A DNA stretch of 64,000 nt, taken from assembly GCF_001949145.1 (NCBI RefSeq), contig NW_019091385.1, positions 895,525 through 959,524 of the forward strand, in the 5' to 3' direction. Each line of letters starts with the position of its first letter. The stretch's first letter is position 1. The notes beneath the pieces are model-generated. The model was given only the letters and a program-made list of their open reading frames with translations. It searched no databases and was not told the DNA's origin. Source of the DNA: Acanthaster planci. Its lineage: Eukaryota > Echinodermata > Asteroidea > Valvatida > Acanthasteridae. The translations under genes and the position numbers were made by a program. Below, one piece after another: positions 24,384 through 35,600 of this stretch.

Positions 24384-24930
24384 CGACAAAATTGAGTCGC
24401 GTCGTGCCGACGCCCGCGCCACGACGCTACGACTCCTTCGTCGGGTCGCACGCCGTCGACCCCTTCGCGTCGTGCATGCTCTCGCAGTTGCCTCCTCATT
24501 ACTGATGATGGAAATAGGGGGCGCCCTCAGAGGCGATACTCGATCACATCTCATTGGCCCCAATCCATGCATGCCTGGCTTTTAGCTTCACCCTTGCACG
24601 CACATTTTTTTTCCAAGACTTGTGACATACGCCCTCTATTGGCCGTGATAATCGCAAGCGATTTTTAGAAAAAGTAAGCCACGGTGTCACGATGAAACGA
24701 ACCACGACACGACGCAACGGCAGGACGCAACAGCATGACGGTAGGACATCATGGCCTCACCTGCACTGTATTGAAACCATACAATGACAGGCAACGTGAT
24801 GGCCGACGCGACGTCACGACGGAATGGTACGACGGCATCAAGAAATAACACGACGCAACGGCACGCACAACGCGACCCATTAAATACAACCTAATAAAAC
24901 GAGGCGACGACACATAAAGGCCCGACGCAT
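24384..24930. repeat. CpG-rich CGACG/CGTCG degenerate repeat, two arms
   Basis: The stretch 24384-24485 is dense in CGTCG, GTCGTGCCG and CGCGTCGTG. The stretch 24680-24930 is dense in the complementary ACGACGCAACGGCA-type words. The AT-rich surroundings make both stand out. The opposite orientation of the motifs suggests the two ends of a foldback element, with a roughly 200-bp centre. Confidence 0.5.
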
Positions 24931-25921
24931 ATTGTTGGCTATAGAACACCGTACGTGGAGGATAAACAACAGTCTCACGTTCGGAAGGGTATAAGGGCCA
25001 CTTGCAAAAAGTTTTTTTCCGAGTTAGTATCTCGCCGCGGCGAGTTATAAGATCTTGCCGCGGTGTCAAATTGAAATCCCGCCGCAGTGAATATTTCAAT
25101 AGTTACATAAGTCAAATGTGTCTTTAGGGTGAAATGTATTGAGGTTTGGTTTGAGATCGCTAACTGGAACAAAAAGGGATGTTACTTTTCAACAAAGCTT
25201 ATTTTCCAACACAAAAGAAAACGACGTCTTATTTTGTTGTGTGAATTTCCACATTCAGATGAGGGGTACGCTTTTAAAAATTCCTTCCTACATTTTCCAA
25301 GTGCCAAGCAGAAGCAAGCAGACTTGAAAGTTACATTTGAACTTTCATCAGTTGAAATTTATTAATTCGTAGTACTTAAAAATGGAGATCAGAAGCAGTA
25401 CTTTTAGAAACGCAACGCATGAAATACTGCACAGCTTTGGCCGCTCAAAGCCTTTCAGGTTAGTGCCCTTATCTCCAAATATAGTATAGGTGAACACATG
25501 TAAGGCTCACCGAGCCGGAAGTGTCGACCCGTGTTCAGATGGTTAGAGTAAACTGCATCCAATAAGTTCTCGACAAAAAATGTGTCATGTATTTCCCCTT
25601 CACAGCGCCCTGCGCTGTATGGGTGGTTTGTGACGAGTGAACGCATGGATGTGAGGTCAAAGAGCCTGGGGATTTCAATCCAGTTGATGAAAAATTGCGT
25701 AAAAAAAATAGTGACACATAATTGGCTAAAAATATGCATGGGCGTTGCCAGAATCTTTTTCGATGGGGGAGGAGGCAAACCGTCGACTTAAAACAGTAAC
25801 ATTTAACTTCGGGAAGTGCGTCAATTTTCTTCTTTTCTCAAGAAAAAAGTTATGTTCTATTTCATTTCAAAGTGTCATTTCTTTGGCTTTTTTCTTACAC
25901 GTAACAATTTATTCCAGGGTC
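24931..25921. other. intergenic DNA, nothing recognised
   Basis: Contains short repeated GCCGCGGCGAG / GCCGCGGTG words near 25033-25087. No coding sequence could be supported. Confidence 0.35.
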
Positions 25922-26467
25922 GAGTTCGGGCGGCCAGTTCTTAAAACAGTTTTCTTGTTCTCGCACTCGAACGGCGGAAACGCAACCCAAGAACACTGTT
26001 CCCGGAACAGGATCACACACCACCTCCTCGTTACGGTTTTACAGGAACACACGGAAGAACTCGCGAGAGTTTAATTTTCGAACAGTCGCAACCCAAGAAC
26101 ACTGTTCCCGGAACAGGATCACACACCACCTCCTCGTTACGGTTTTACAGGAACACACGGAAGAACTCGCGAGAGTTTAATTTTCGAACAGTCGCAAAAG
26201 ATAGCGAGATGGCTCACAAATCTGGAGACAATGGGAAGTTTTACAAAATTAACAATAATCATTTCCCACAGCAAAAGAATGAATGTTCCTCTTTAAATAG
26301 AAAAGAATTCAGCCCAGCTTTCCAAGTTTACTGTGAAAGAACGTATATGGATGCCGCCATGTTCCATGCAACAACCGGTTGTATATGGCGTTTTCGGTGT
26401 TCGAGCGGTCGACTTACGAACAATGAATCGAGTTGTTCTTGAACATACGAACAAGCCGCCCGAGCTC
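25922..26467. mobile_element. MITE family R, copy 1, with internal 106-bp duplication
   Basis: The left end GAGTTCGGGCGGCCAGTTC and the reverse complement of the right end GAGCTCGGGCGGCTTGTTC form terminal inverted repeats. A 106-bp block (25981-26086) is repeated perfectly at 26087-26192. The same element lacking that duplication is at 46692-47127 in inverse orientation. No transposase is encoded. Confidence 0.7.
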
Positions 26468-26479
26468 AGTCCAGATGTA

Positions 26480-26923
26480 TAGTCTTGACCAAAGATTGTA
26501 TAGCGCCGTACAGCGGCGCAAGATGGGCAACTCTCCACTGAATCGCGTTATCGCCATGGGTGCCATTTTGGTGTGATATTGCGCCACAGTATAATGCGCG
26601 CCAAGTACAAAAAAAATGTACATGCACACTGTACGTTTCTAGGTGGCGCTCCGTGCACAATGTCGTCGGTTTTAAGTTATGATGTTACACATTTGTATTT
26701 ATGATAAATATAAGTTTCAATCTTAATTGGAGGTAAATATTTACCTTACTGCCCCTTTTTCGTGGATAGAGCCTCCCGCCGCCATATGTCGCGTGTACAA
26801 ACAGCTTGCAATTTGCACACCAAAATGGCGGATCGTGACCTCCATGAAATTAACACATGCGGGATGGTCAGTTCCCCATCTTGCGCCGCTGCGCGGCGCT
26901 ATACAATCTTTGGTCTTGACCAA
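26480..26923. mobile_element. inverted-repeat element with ~56-bp arms
   Basis: The left arm 26480-26535 (containing AAAGATTGTATAGCGCCG) is the near reverse complement of 26868-26923. Its interior is noncoding. It starts about 12 bases from the end of the MITE at 25922-26467, so one element may have targeted the other's edge. Confidence 0.6.
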
Positions 26924-27282
26924 CCTCGACTCCATGGGCTGCGTGCGCGTTCTTTCACTAGCCTCTGGTTGTGTAGAATTCGAAAATGAATCACGTATAA
27001 ACGTAAAGTAAATCGCACGCGTATTTCAAAGCTGCACGCTCGCGCCCCTGAATTCTGCTGCATGTCATGCAAGTGCGTAAATCTGCGTCGCGCGTAAACA
27101 CACTGACTAACTTATCTAATTTAATATCTCAAATAATAGTAAGATATTGAAATTATACCGCGCAAGGTATCGTGGGAACCAACATGGCGCAGCAAGATCG
27201 TACCTATTGGTACGAGGTTAGGTCTTTGCGTACACGCAGAACGTGTGCAAGACCCCACTTGGAAAACTTACTACCAACTGTA

Positions 27283-27353
27283 TTTCTTTTGTCGCTTGAG
27301 GGTGCACTTCTACTCGTCTTTCTTTTGTCGCTTGAGGGTGCACTTCTACTCGG
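27283..27353 (+). repeat. 36-bp tandem duplication
   Basis: Two adjacent copies of a unit containing TTTTGTCGCTTGAGGGTGCA, offset by exactly 36 bases. Confidence 0.85.
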
Positions 27354-27358
27354 GCAGG

Positions 27359-27588
27359 TTTAGTCTTGGTTCCAAGACCTTCCAGTTGTTCCATGACACC
27401 GGGAACCATAGCACGTGCTGTACGTACATGTACAGTACATGTATGTAACGTGTACGCGTACATGTACAGGGCGCTATCACCTCACGAAACGTTACGATTC
27501 GTGTGGTGACAGCATTCTCTAACAGTGTACGTGTGTGGTTCGTGTTGCGGAATATAACTACTGGAAGGTCTGGAACCAAGACTAGGGG
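27359..27588. mobile_element. inverted-repeat element (~35-bp arms)
   Basis: The arms (CTAGTCTTGGTTCCAGACC type) at 27359-27392 and 27551-27588 are near reverse complements. The 160-bp interior carries a cluster of TACATGTAC and ACGCGTAC palindromic words. It looks like a MITE and contains no coding sequence. Confidence 0.6.
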
Positions 27589-27599
27589 CGGATATATAC

Positions 27600-28579
27600 G
27601 CTTCCACACTCGCCGTACAGGTTAGTGAAATTGTTACAGTTGTGCACTAGTCACGGAAATCTGTCTCAAGTGATACGAGCTGGGCATTTATCCACCTGGG
27701 AAGCAGCAAATGCGACATTGCTCCAATTCGGTTAAAAATTTCAGAAAATTTGATGGTTCAAGGTATGGAAAACAAGTTTTAGAGGCTAATAACATTGTCG
27801 ATTTAAAAGTTTCAATTTTATCATGATTATTATCGATAATTATTCCATGCTAATATTCAAGCTCAGAAAAAAATAGTGATCTTGTTTTCACATTCAGCAA
27901 ACTGACGAACAGCGTCGTGTGGTTCGAGATTGCACTAAGGACCCTAACGTTTTACATTTTGATTTTTCATTTCTTGGGCTTTGCTCTATGCCATAGAGGA
28001 GCAATATTTTTACCTCATATTTGACAATAAGAGAAATTTCATCAACTCTCAATACTCCCTTCATAAATCTTGAGTTCTCGTACCCACTTCAAAGTTCAAA
28101 TGAAATTCTACGTGGGCCTAATTTTCCGATAGTTTTGTTAAAGGTACACAATGTCAAATTCTTTTAAATACGCCTAGAATAAGAATTTTCTTGCGAAGTT
28201 GTTGAGTATGAGTGGAGGTAGAAATGGTTTATCAGAATTTATCGAATTGAAAGAACTGTTTACGTGTTACTGTGAGTAGTGCACCCAGTCTGTATGGAGA
28301 TAACCACGCCCCTTTTCGGTGGTTTTCTCGAGCCTCTCGACCAATCAAAACGCTGGTTTCAGCTCGAACTCAGCCTCATTAGCATAATTTGAGGAGCCGG
28401 CCTGTACAATGTCTAGTAGGGGAAACCAACAAGTGAGAGACGTACTTGTGATTAATTACAGTATTCTTGTGAATTCTTTTATATTTCTGTATAGGCTAAC
28501 ATATTTTATTTTCTAACTCTATGCCAACAATACAAGACGGTATGGAGCGTGCGAATAAAAAAAAATGTAGGATTTATGT
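27600..28579. other. upstream region of copy B, no gene
   Basis: Noncoding AT-rich sequence. Near 28300-28350 there is a GC-box-like CACGCCCCTTTT and an ACCAATCA CCAAT-type word, which could be promoter elements, but they lie about 1.3 kb from the copy B start codon and prove nothing alone. Confidence 0.35.
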
Positions 28580-29160
28580 ACTTGTGTTCAAGGTATGGAC
28601 GTGCTTTTCAATCGGGCATGGTGGTTTCCCTTTGAAATAAACTTATAATGCATAAAAAGGTCCTGTTATTCTGTACGTGTATTTGTATGTGGTTTTTGCT
28701 CTAGCTGAATTTCTAATTTTTCGAACTGGTGTTTTACATCCCGTTACCTAATAAATGTATACGGTTTTTATGAAGTCAAACAGAGCGGAGCTTTACTATT
28801 AATCTTTAGTGTGGAGTAAATGTAAAATACATCGATCATTGTAATAAAATGATAAATTCTGCGGGCAGCACGACGTCAGATCGGATTTTGATCACGTAGC
28901 AAAGGGGTATTATTAACGTTTGTGCCATAGATTAATGTGCAGAAGTTCCCAGCCGGTATCCGACCCGAGAATTATTACGCGATAGTCACATAATACAAAA
29001 CAAATTCAGTAGACTTCACATACTGGTTTAAGTAGTGTTTTTGATTCTCTTGTTTCAACATTGACATTTTTACAATTATACTTATTTTAAGAATTACCAG
29101 AAGATCGATGACCATAGGTTTGTTGAATTATATATCAGAGGCACTACATGCACCCATTTA
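28580..29160 (-). mobile_element. dispersed repeat, non-coding 3' part of the zinc-finger element
   Basis: This is colinear with 31980-32530. Shared words include CACGTAGCAAAGGGGTA, TATCCGACCCGAGAATTATT and a run through CAGAGGCA. At 31980-32840 and 40235-40930 the same sequence is attached to a decayed coding region for a C2H2 finger and acidic protein. Only the tail is present here. Confidence 0.65.
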
Positions 29161-29385
29161 ATTGCTCTTTTACTCATTTGCATTGCTCGTTTACTCATTC
29201 CATTGCTCTTTTACTAATTCCATCACTCCACGTGATTGCGTTCCTTTAAAAGATTGGACGCAAGTTTAACTGTGAATGAACAATGAAAAGAGCAAAAAGA
29301 ACAACGAAAAGAGCAAAAGAGCCTTGAAATGTGTAAAATGACCAAAGAAGTGAGTAAAAGAGATATGCAAATGAGGAAGGTTGAG
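29156..29385. repeat. low-complexity inverted array (GAGCAA/TTGCTC)
   Basis: TTGCTCTTTTACTCATT-type words on the left are followed by the complementary AATGAGTAAAAGAGCAA-type words on the right, so the segment can fold on itself. A related array is at 39940-40130. Confidence 0.6.
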
Positions 29386-29691
29386 GAAAACAAAGTTTGT
29401 CAATTAAGCAGGTTGGGGAGTATGAATCACGTTTATGGGGTTAGCGTACTTTTCTGCCCGTGATCCAGATACTCCTTCGATGACGTTAGTCTTGTAATTG
29501 TTTCTTACGGAAGATGCTTACATGTCATTTGACTATTTCCATGCGGTGATGTTTCAATGTTGTGTTGTATCCGCATTTTGCTCTTTAATTTTCACTAGTT
29601 TATGAGCATCTCTGCCTTGTGGTTTGGTTGGACCATCTCTAATTGACATAGATCAAGGACCTTATGAGGAATTTACCGTGGCGAGTGAAAA

Positions 29692-32600
29692 ATGGATGCA
29701 TCTAAAAGTAAGCGACACTATTAGTGTGTATGTTGGTGGTGGCTAGTGCAAACTCTGAAAGTGCGCAAATTTAAAATATGATATATGAATATTTGCACAC
29801 ATCAATGAAGACTTCACAGTACATTTATCGCAGACAACAGATGTAGATACGAGACTGGCATAAATCACACGTGTGTCATAAAGGATATATGGCAGGATAT
29901 TTGACATCTCTTATTTCATTTCATGGAAAAGCACTTCGGCAATGACAGCTGAAACGTCATTTTCGAGTTCAAGATAGTTTATTCAAGACACATACAATCT
30001 GAACACACTTAAGAACGAATAGGTTAATGGATCGACACTAGTTTCTGATCTCCTTGAGGTGAAGAGAGAATGGTTCATATAGGCCTATCGGTAGAATCGC
30101 TAATGGGTACAATGATGTTGATGGCCAAACGCAAGCACGCGTGTTATGTATGTATGGAGTTGATTTTTTTGGGAAACGCATGAACGCGTCGTGTACGCAA
30201 CGCACCCCAAAACGGAAGGCGAGTATGGTGTAATATTGCATATATAAGCGTAGCTGCAACGCGTATTTCCTTACGGATAATAGTAGTGAGGGTTTAAGTA
30301 GCACTTAAAGACTGAGTAGATAAATCTCATAAGCTTTCGTATTAATAACTACTTCATCAGATGTGGTGAAATAACACATCATCAACACAGGTATATAGTA
30401 AGGCAGTGAAGCACTCAAGCATGTCCAAACAAAGGGGCGTGAGTCATCACTAAGGGCAGTAGTGGGACGTGAAACCACGATCTCTGTTAAGTCCAGCGTC
30501 AATGCAGTCCAGTCTGTGGATTATCTTTTGTTCCTCTGCCTCTGAGTACAGTACATTGGTCAAACTGGTCAGGCACTACGGCAACGGATCAATGGCCACA
30601 AATTTGACATTCGACACCAGGATGTAGAAAAGTCAGTATCCCAACACTTTAATCTCCCTGGCCACTCTGTCACTGACTTGAGAGTGGCTGTACTCAGACA
30701 AAAGAACAAACAAAAAAATCATACGCTAGATGTAACAGGGACAAGAAAAAATTCGATCCCAAATTTATAGAAAGACCCTTTTTCTTTTGAGGAAAGTATG
30801 TATCTGAGAACCTTTTCATGTGATTGTCTGTAGCATACTTCCGCTTTGTGATACTCCTCTTCAACTGTATGATAACATTTGGGACGTACTTCTGCTTTGA
30901 CATGCCCAGCGTTCTCCAAGAGGTCTTACAAGGGGTAAGCGTGCATGTCTAACCACGCACTGGCAAGACTCATTGGTAACCATTGGTGCCCATTCTAGTG
31001 GATAGTGTGGCAATTTTTAGGTGTAACGGGATAAAGGCACCCTGTTCTCATTATAATCTTTTGTTTTTCATGTGTATCCTTGCGTCTGCATTGTTGCCGA
31101 TTAATTTTGTTGTAACGGAGTCAAAACAACAGTTAGTGGTCCTCGTCCATACTGGCAACGGCATGTTATAGCGGCTTAATGACCGTACTACTAAGCATAA
31201 TGCACGTACATTTTACATCACAGTTCGCGGGTTTTGCAAAGTCACGTCACATGGCCTGGGTACAACATGATAGGCTTACTTGAATGTTTCATACAAGCTA
31301 CCTGGTTAGCCATCTCTCTGCTGGCATTTTATACCCTGAGAAGTCTCCACCAGATGCTTTCTGATGCTGATTAATGATTTGCTTTGTGTTCTGTGTTTTT
31401 GCATTTCCCCTGCATAATGGTCTGTGCGTGTGTCACAGGTAAGTGTTTGTCAAAAATGTGGCTGACACAGAGGTGGACAAAATTCGTTTGAAAGTGAAGA
31501 CTGAGTTGATGCTTGGGGATATACGCATGACGTTCCGGTTGAAAGCATGGAAACACATCTGGCAAATCATACCCACGTACAGAAAACTGAATTTGTCTTT
31601 TACCTAATGAGCACTTTGGTACTTTATGTGAGGCCGAATAATTCATGGTTGAGAACAGGATCCCTGTTGATAAGATTTACGTAGAAATCCTAAGGCTCCC
31701 ATACATTTGGGAATTTGAATTGACTTATGAGTAGTGGGGTGGGGCTGTTTGGTACAGTTTGACCTTTGGGTTAAAAGTAGGAAAAGGTCTCATGAATTAT
31801 TAAATAAAAATTATTAAACTAGAGAGGACGCGCACTGCTAACGGTCTTGCGTTGGGCTTACTATGGCCACGGAGATAATCTGATCGATACAGGAAGAAGG
31901 CCCTGCTGACCCTGGTTGAATTTCTTTATCCTTGACCAGTGTTTTTTGTGCCATTACCCTCTACATGTACATGTATGACTTGGCTGTGACTGAATGAATC
32001 TTTCGAACTAATGTTTTTAATTATGTCCCGTTACTCTGTTAATGTTTGTTATGGTTTTTGCTCTGGCTGAATTTTTAATGTTATAGTTTTATGCCTCGTT
32101 ACGCTGTATGCCTAAATGTATATAGTTTTTACAAATTCAAACAGAGAAGAGCATTACTGTTAATCTTTATTGTGGAGCCTAAATGCAAAGTTCATAAAAG
32201 TTATGATTTCTCAGGGGGCGGCATAACGTCAGTTTGGGATTTTTAACACGTAGCAAAGGGGTAAATTTATCCGTCGTGCTGCAGAATATTGTGCAGAAGT
32301 TCCTGGCCTGTATCCGACCCGAGAATTATTATTCGATAGTCATACCAGTTAGTAAGAACACACACAAAAATGCAGTGGACTTCACATAATGGTTTCAGTA
32401 CTGTTTTTATTTCTCATTTTCATCACTGATTTTCTACATTTATGTTAATGTTAAGAATTACTACAAAGTCGGTTACCGGAAGTTTGGTTAATTTTAAATC
32501 AGAGGCATTACATCTACTCATTTCTTTTCGGAACCATCTCTCTCCAATGATAGCAATCTTTTAGTTATTTGCCTCTTCGCCATTTAGCTGAAACAGTCCC

Positions 32601-35600
32601 TCAAATATATTAGAATGTTTAGCTAAAACTCTATTCAGGGCTTTGTTGACTTTTATGCCTTTATCAAGTTTTTCTTCGAGATCATCCACAATGTCAATGT
32701 TTTCCATCCCACGTCTCTCTATTTTTCTCTGGCTTCAGTCAGCCAATCTTGGTAGGTGGCATCGTCTTCCAATTCTGAACTATCTTCATCCGAGGTTTCA
32801 TCATTCATTTTATTCATTCCTCGGTCAACTTGTGCCATAAATTTTACCCTACACCTCATTCCTATTCATATCGATATGATCATAGTTATTATGCTTAAGG
32901 CATATTCATGTGACCTTTTCCTATTTGTAACCCAAAGGTCAAATTGTGCCAAACTGGGCACCCACTACTACTATTCAAGAAAACTTAGTTCCTTGGTCTG
33001 CGCAGCCCCAGCCTGGCCGAGCCTAGTCAAACCCCAGCCTGCTCGAGCCAGACAACAATCATTTTTTTATACTCCACAGAACGTAACGTGCATTAATGCG
33101 ACCACATACAGCAATAGAAGTGACTGTGTTGAAGGATTAGGCCTGACGCCTGACCAATACAATCTCCTCTATGCAATCTATGCATGGACGTAAGTTTATT
33201 CAGATGTCCTTAAATGTATCACAGGCCTTCCATACATTTTCTTTAATCACAATATTATTATTGTGTCAATGATAGGTTTGAACACTGAGTGATTCCACCC
33301 CCTAAGCATGTCATCTTCTTTGAAAACGTTGTTGAAAAAGTTCTTTCATTGGATCAACACGGTTGATGATCAGTTGTCGATAATTTGATATCATACTGAG
33401 GGTTTTTGTTAGGACTTCGGCATGGGCATCCTAGGTGGGGGACAGCGGTGACATCCCCCACCCACTTTATTTTTACTCTAAATAAAACAAAAATGGAGGG
33501 GAAAATCCTACATTTGATTCATGTTTTACATAAAATTTGAAAAATGCAATAAATCGTGCAAAGCAGTTGCTAAAAAAATAAAGTAGTCAGACACTGCCTC
33601 AGTTCGCACCAAATAGAATCTAAAATATCCCATGGCCCTTAAGCGAGCCTTGAACCCCATACTGTTAGGGCTTTGCGCTCCAAACTCAAATTAGTTCTTT
33701 GTCAAGGTTATATCCGACCTCCCCCACTTTTGAAAGGTGACTGACATCATTCACGTCATCGAGGAATTGACACAGTGTTTACTGATTGAAAAACAGAAAA
33801 AAACCAAGTAAATAGTATGGGGTAAGTTGGAATCACACTTGTTAAAACCAGTTCACCTGTGGAATGAGGGTTTATGTAATAAGTTCCCAATGTAAACCTT
33901 TTAGTTATTCAGGTTATGTCAAAGCTACTGTTTGTTGCTTGACATGTACGTGCGCGGTACATTGTACATTTACCCGTTTTTATTGTGCCAAATTGTTTTC
34001 GCATTTTCTCCACTGCGACTCATTCTTTGGACAGAAATGCCAGTGTTGTGATTGCAGCAGGGTTCTTAATTGACAAACTTGGAAATCAAGGTGAGTAAAT
34101 GTCACTGCGACTTCCATAATAAAAAACCGATTACAACAATTTTGTCAATTCGCTCACAAAACACGCAGCTGATATATACACACAACTGTTGAATGTCCAT
34201 TTGTATGACCGGTAAATTTACTGAGAAACACAATGTACATAACTTGTCTCTGATTCAGTCAGGTTTCTTTCCAGCGTTACTAATGTCTCTTTTTCCTGCC
34301 ATCTTTTCCTTTCCATTCAGTCGGATTGTTTCTTTTTTCCGGTTTGTGTTTGATTGGCTCAAGTGCATTCGCTGGTGGGGCCATGTTGAAGGGCACAAAG
34401 GCCATGTTTCCCATCATGCTCATTGGTCGACTGATTTTTGGATCTGGAAATGGCTCCCTGTCAAGTAACTTTCAATTTAATACTTAGATACAATAGATGT
34501 CTGATAAATTTTCAAATAATTCTTAATACAACTTATTTTTTATGATTTATTTTTACTGCGGTTCATTACATTTGACAGTTTCATCCACAATTTTATCCCA
34601 AGTGGAGTTTAGAGATGCTCTTTACCTGAACTCACAAATACGTCAAGTGTTTATGAGTTAAAGTCAATTTAAAATTTGAAGGAATGCAAGATATTATCTT
34701 TCCAACCTTTTGTCTCTATCCAGTTTTGCAGGAGCGTATTACAGCCTACTGGTTCAAAGACAAGGAGTTGGCGTTTGCTTTTGGGATTACGTTGACTTTC
34801 TCAAGGCTGGTATGTGCAGCCTTGAGGTTTTGTCATAAAGATTTCTGTTCAGTCCTCCAGTTATCAAGTGAAAACTGGTGCAAACATCAACATGCATGTT
34901 CATTAACTCTAACTTCTTAACTTTCACCCTCCTCGTCTCGCAAAACCCCCTTAAAAAAATTTAATAAATGTTTCAAATTTCGTAAGATGTTCTTGTTTCC
35001 AAAAAAATTCCATTTTACCAACTTCTGCAAACTTTAGACTTTTTGAAGCGTAACTCGATAGTTACCCGGAGAGGTGAACTTTTACCAACAATGTCACAAA
35101 TCTCCTCAGTCTTCTAAAATCTAAACCTATTTGTCTAACACCTCAACTTTTTCATTTCTGTTTTGTTAAGGGAAGTATTCTAAACTTCTTCTTGACCAAA
35201 TCCATTGAGGATAAAGTTGGTTTGACGTGGGTCCTGTGGGGAGGTGCCTTCCTGTGTGCTCTGGGGGTTGCCTCAGCTATTGTAACAAGCATTTTGGATA
35301 TCTACGGTGTTCGCCAACTGGGGCAGGTAAGAATCCAAAACCGTTGTGGACATTTCTAAGGAATTTATCAATTGCCTCCCCTTCATGGGAATTATAAACT
35401 TTCCTCCAATTTTCCAAACAGCCATATCGTGACAAGCTAATTTTAAACTGTTGCCCCCCTTCCAAACATTGGATTTACAATTGTGACGTTTGGATTTTGA
35501 TTCAAAACCTTTTCAATTCAGGAGTCAAATGTAAAGGAGATCTCAAAGAAGCTCAGTTTCAGTGACATTCGCAACTTCAACTCGTCCTTTTGGCTGGTTG

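Noticed and set aside
28290-28360. GC-box and CCAAT-like words as a copy B promoter
   Set aside because: They are 1.3 kb from the start codon and such words are common by chance.
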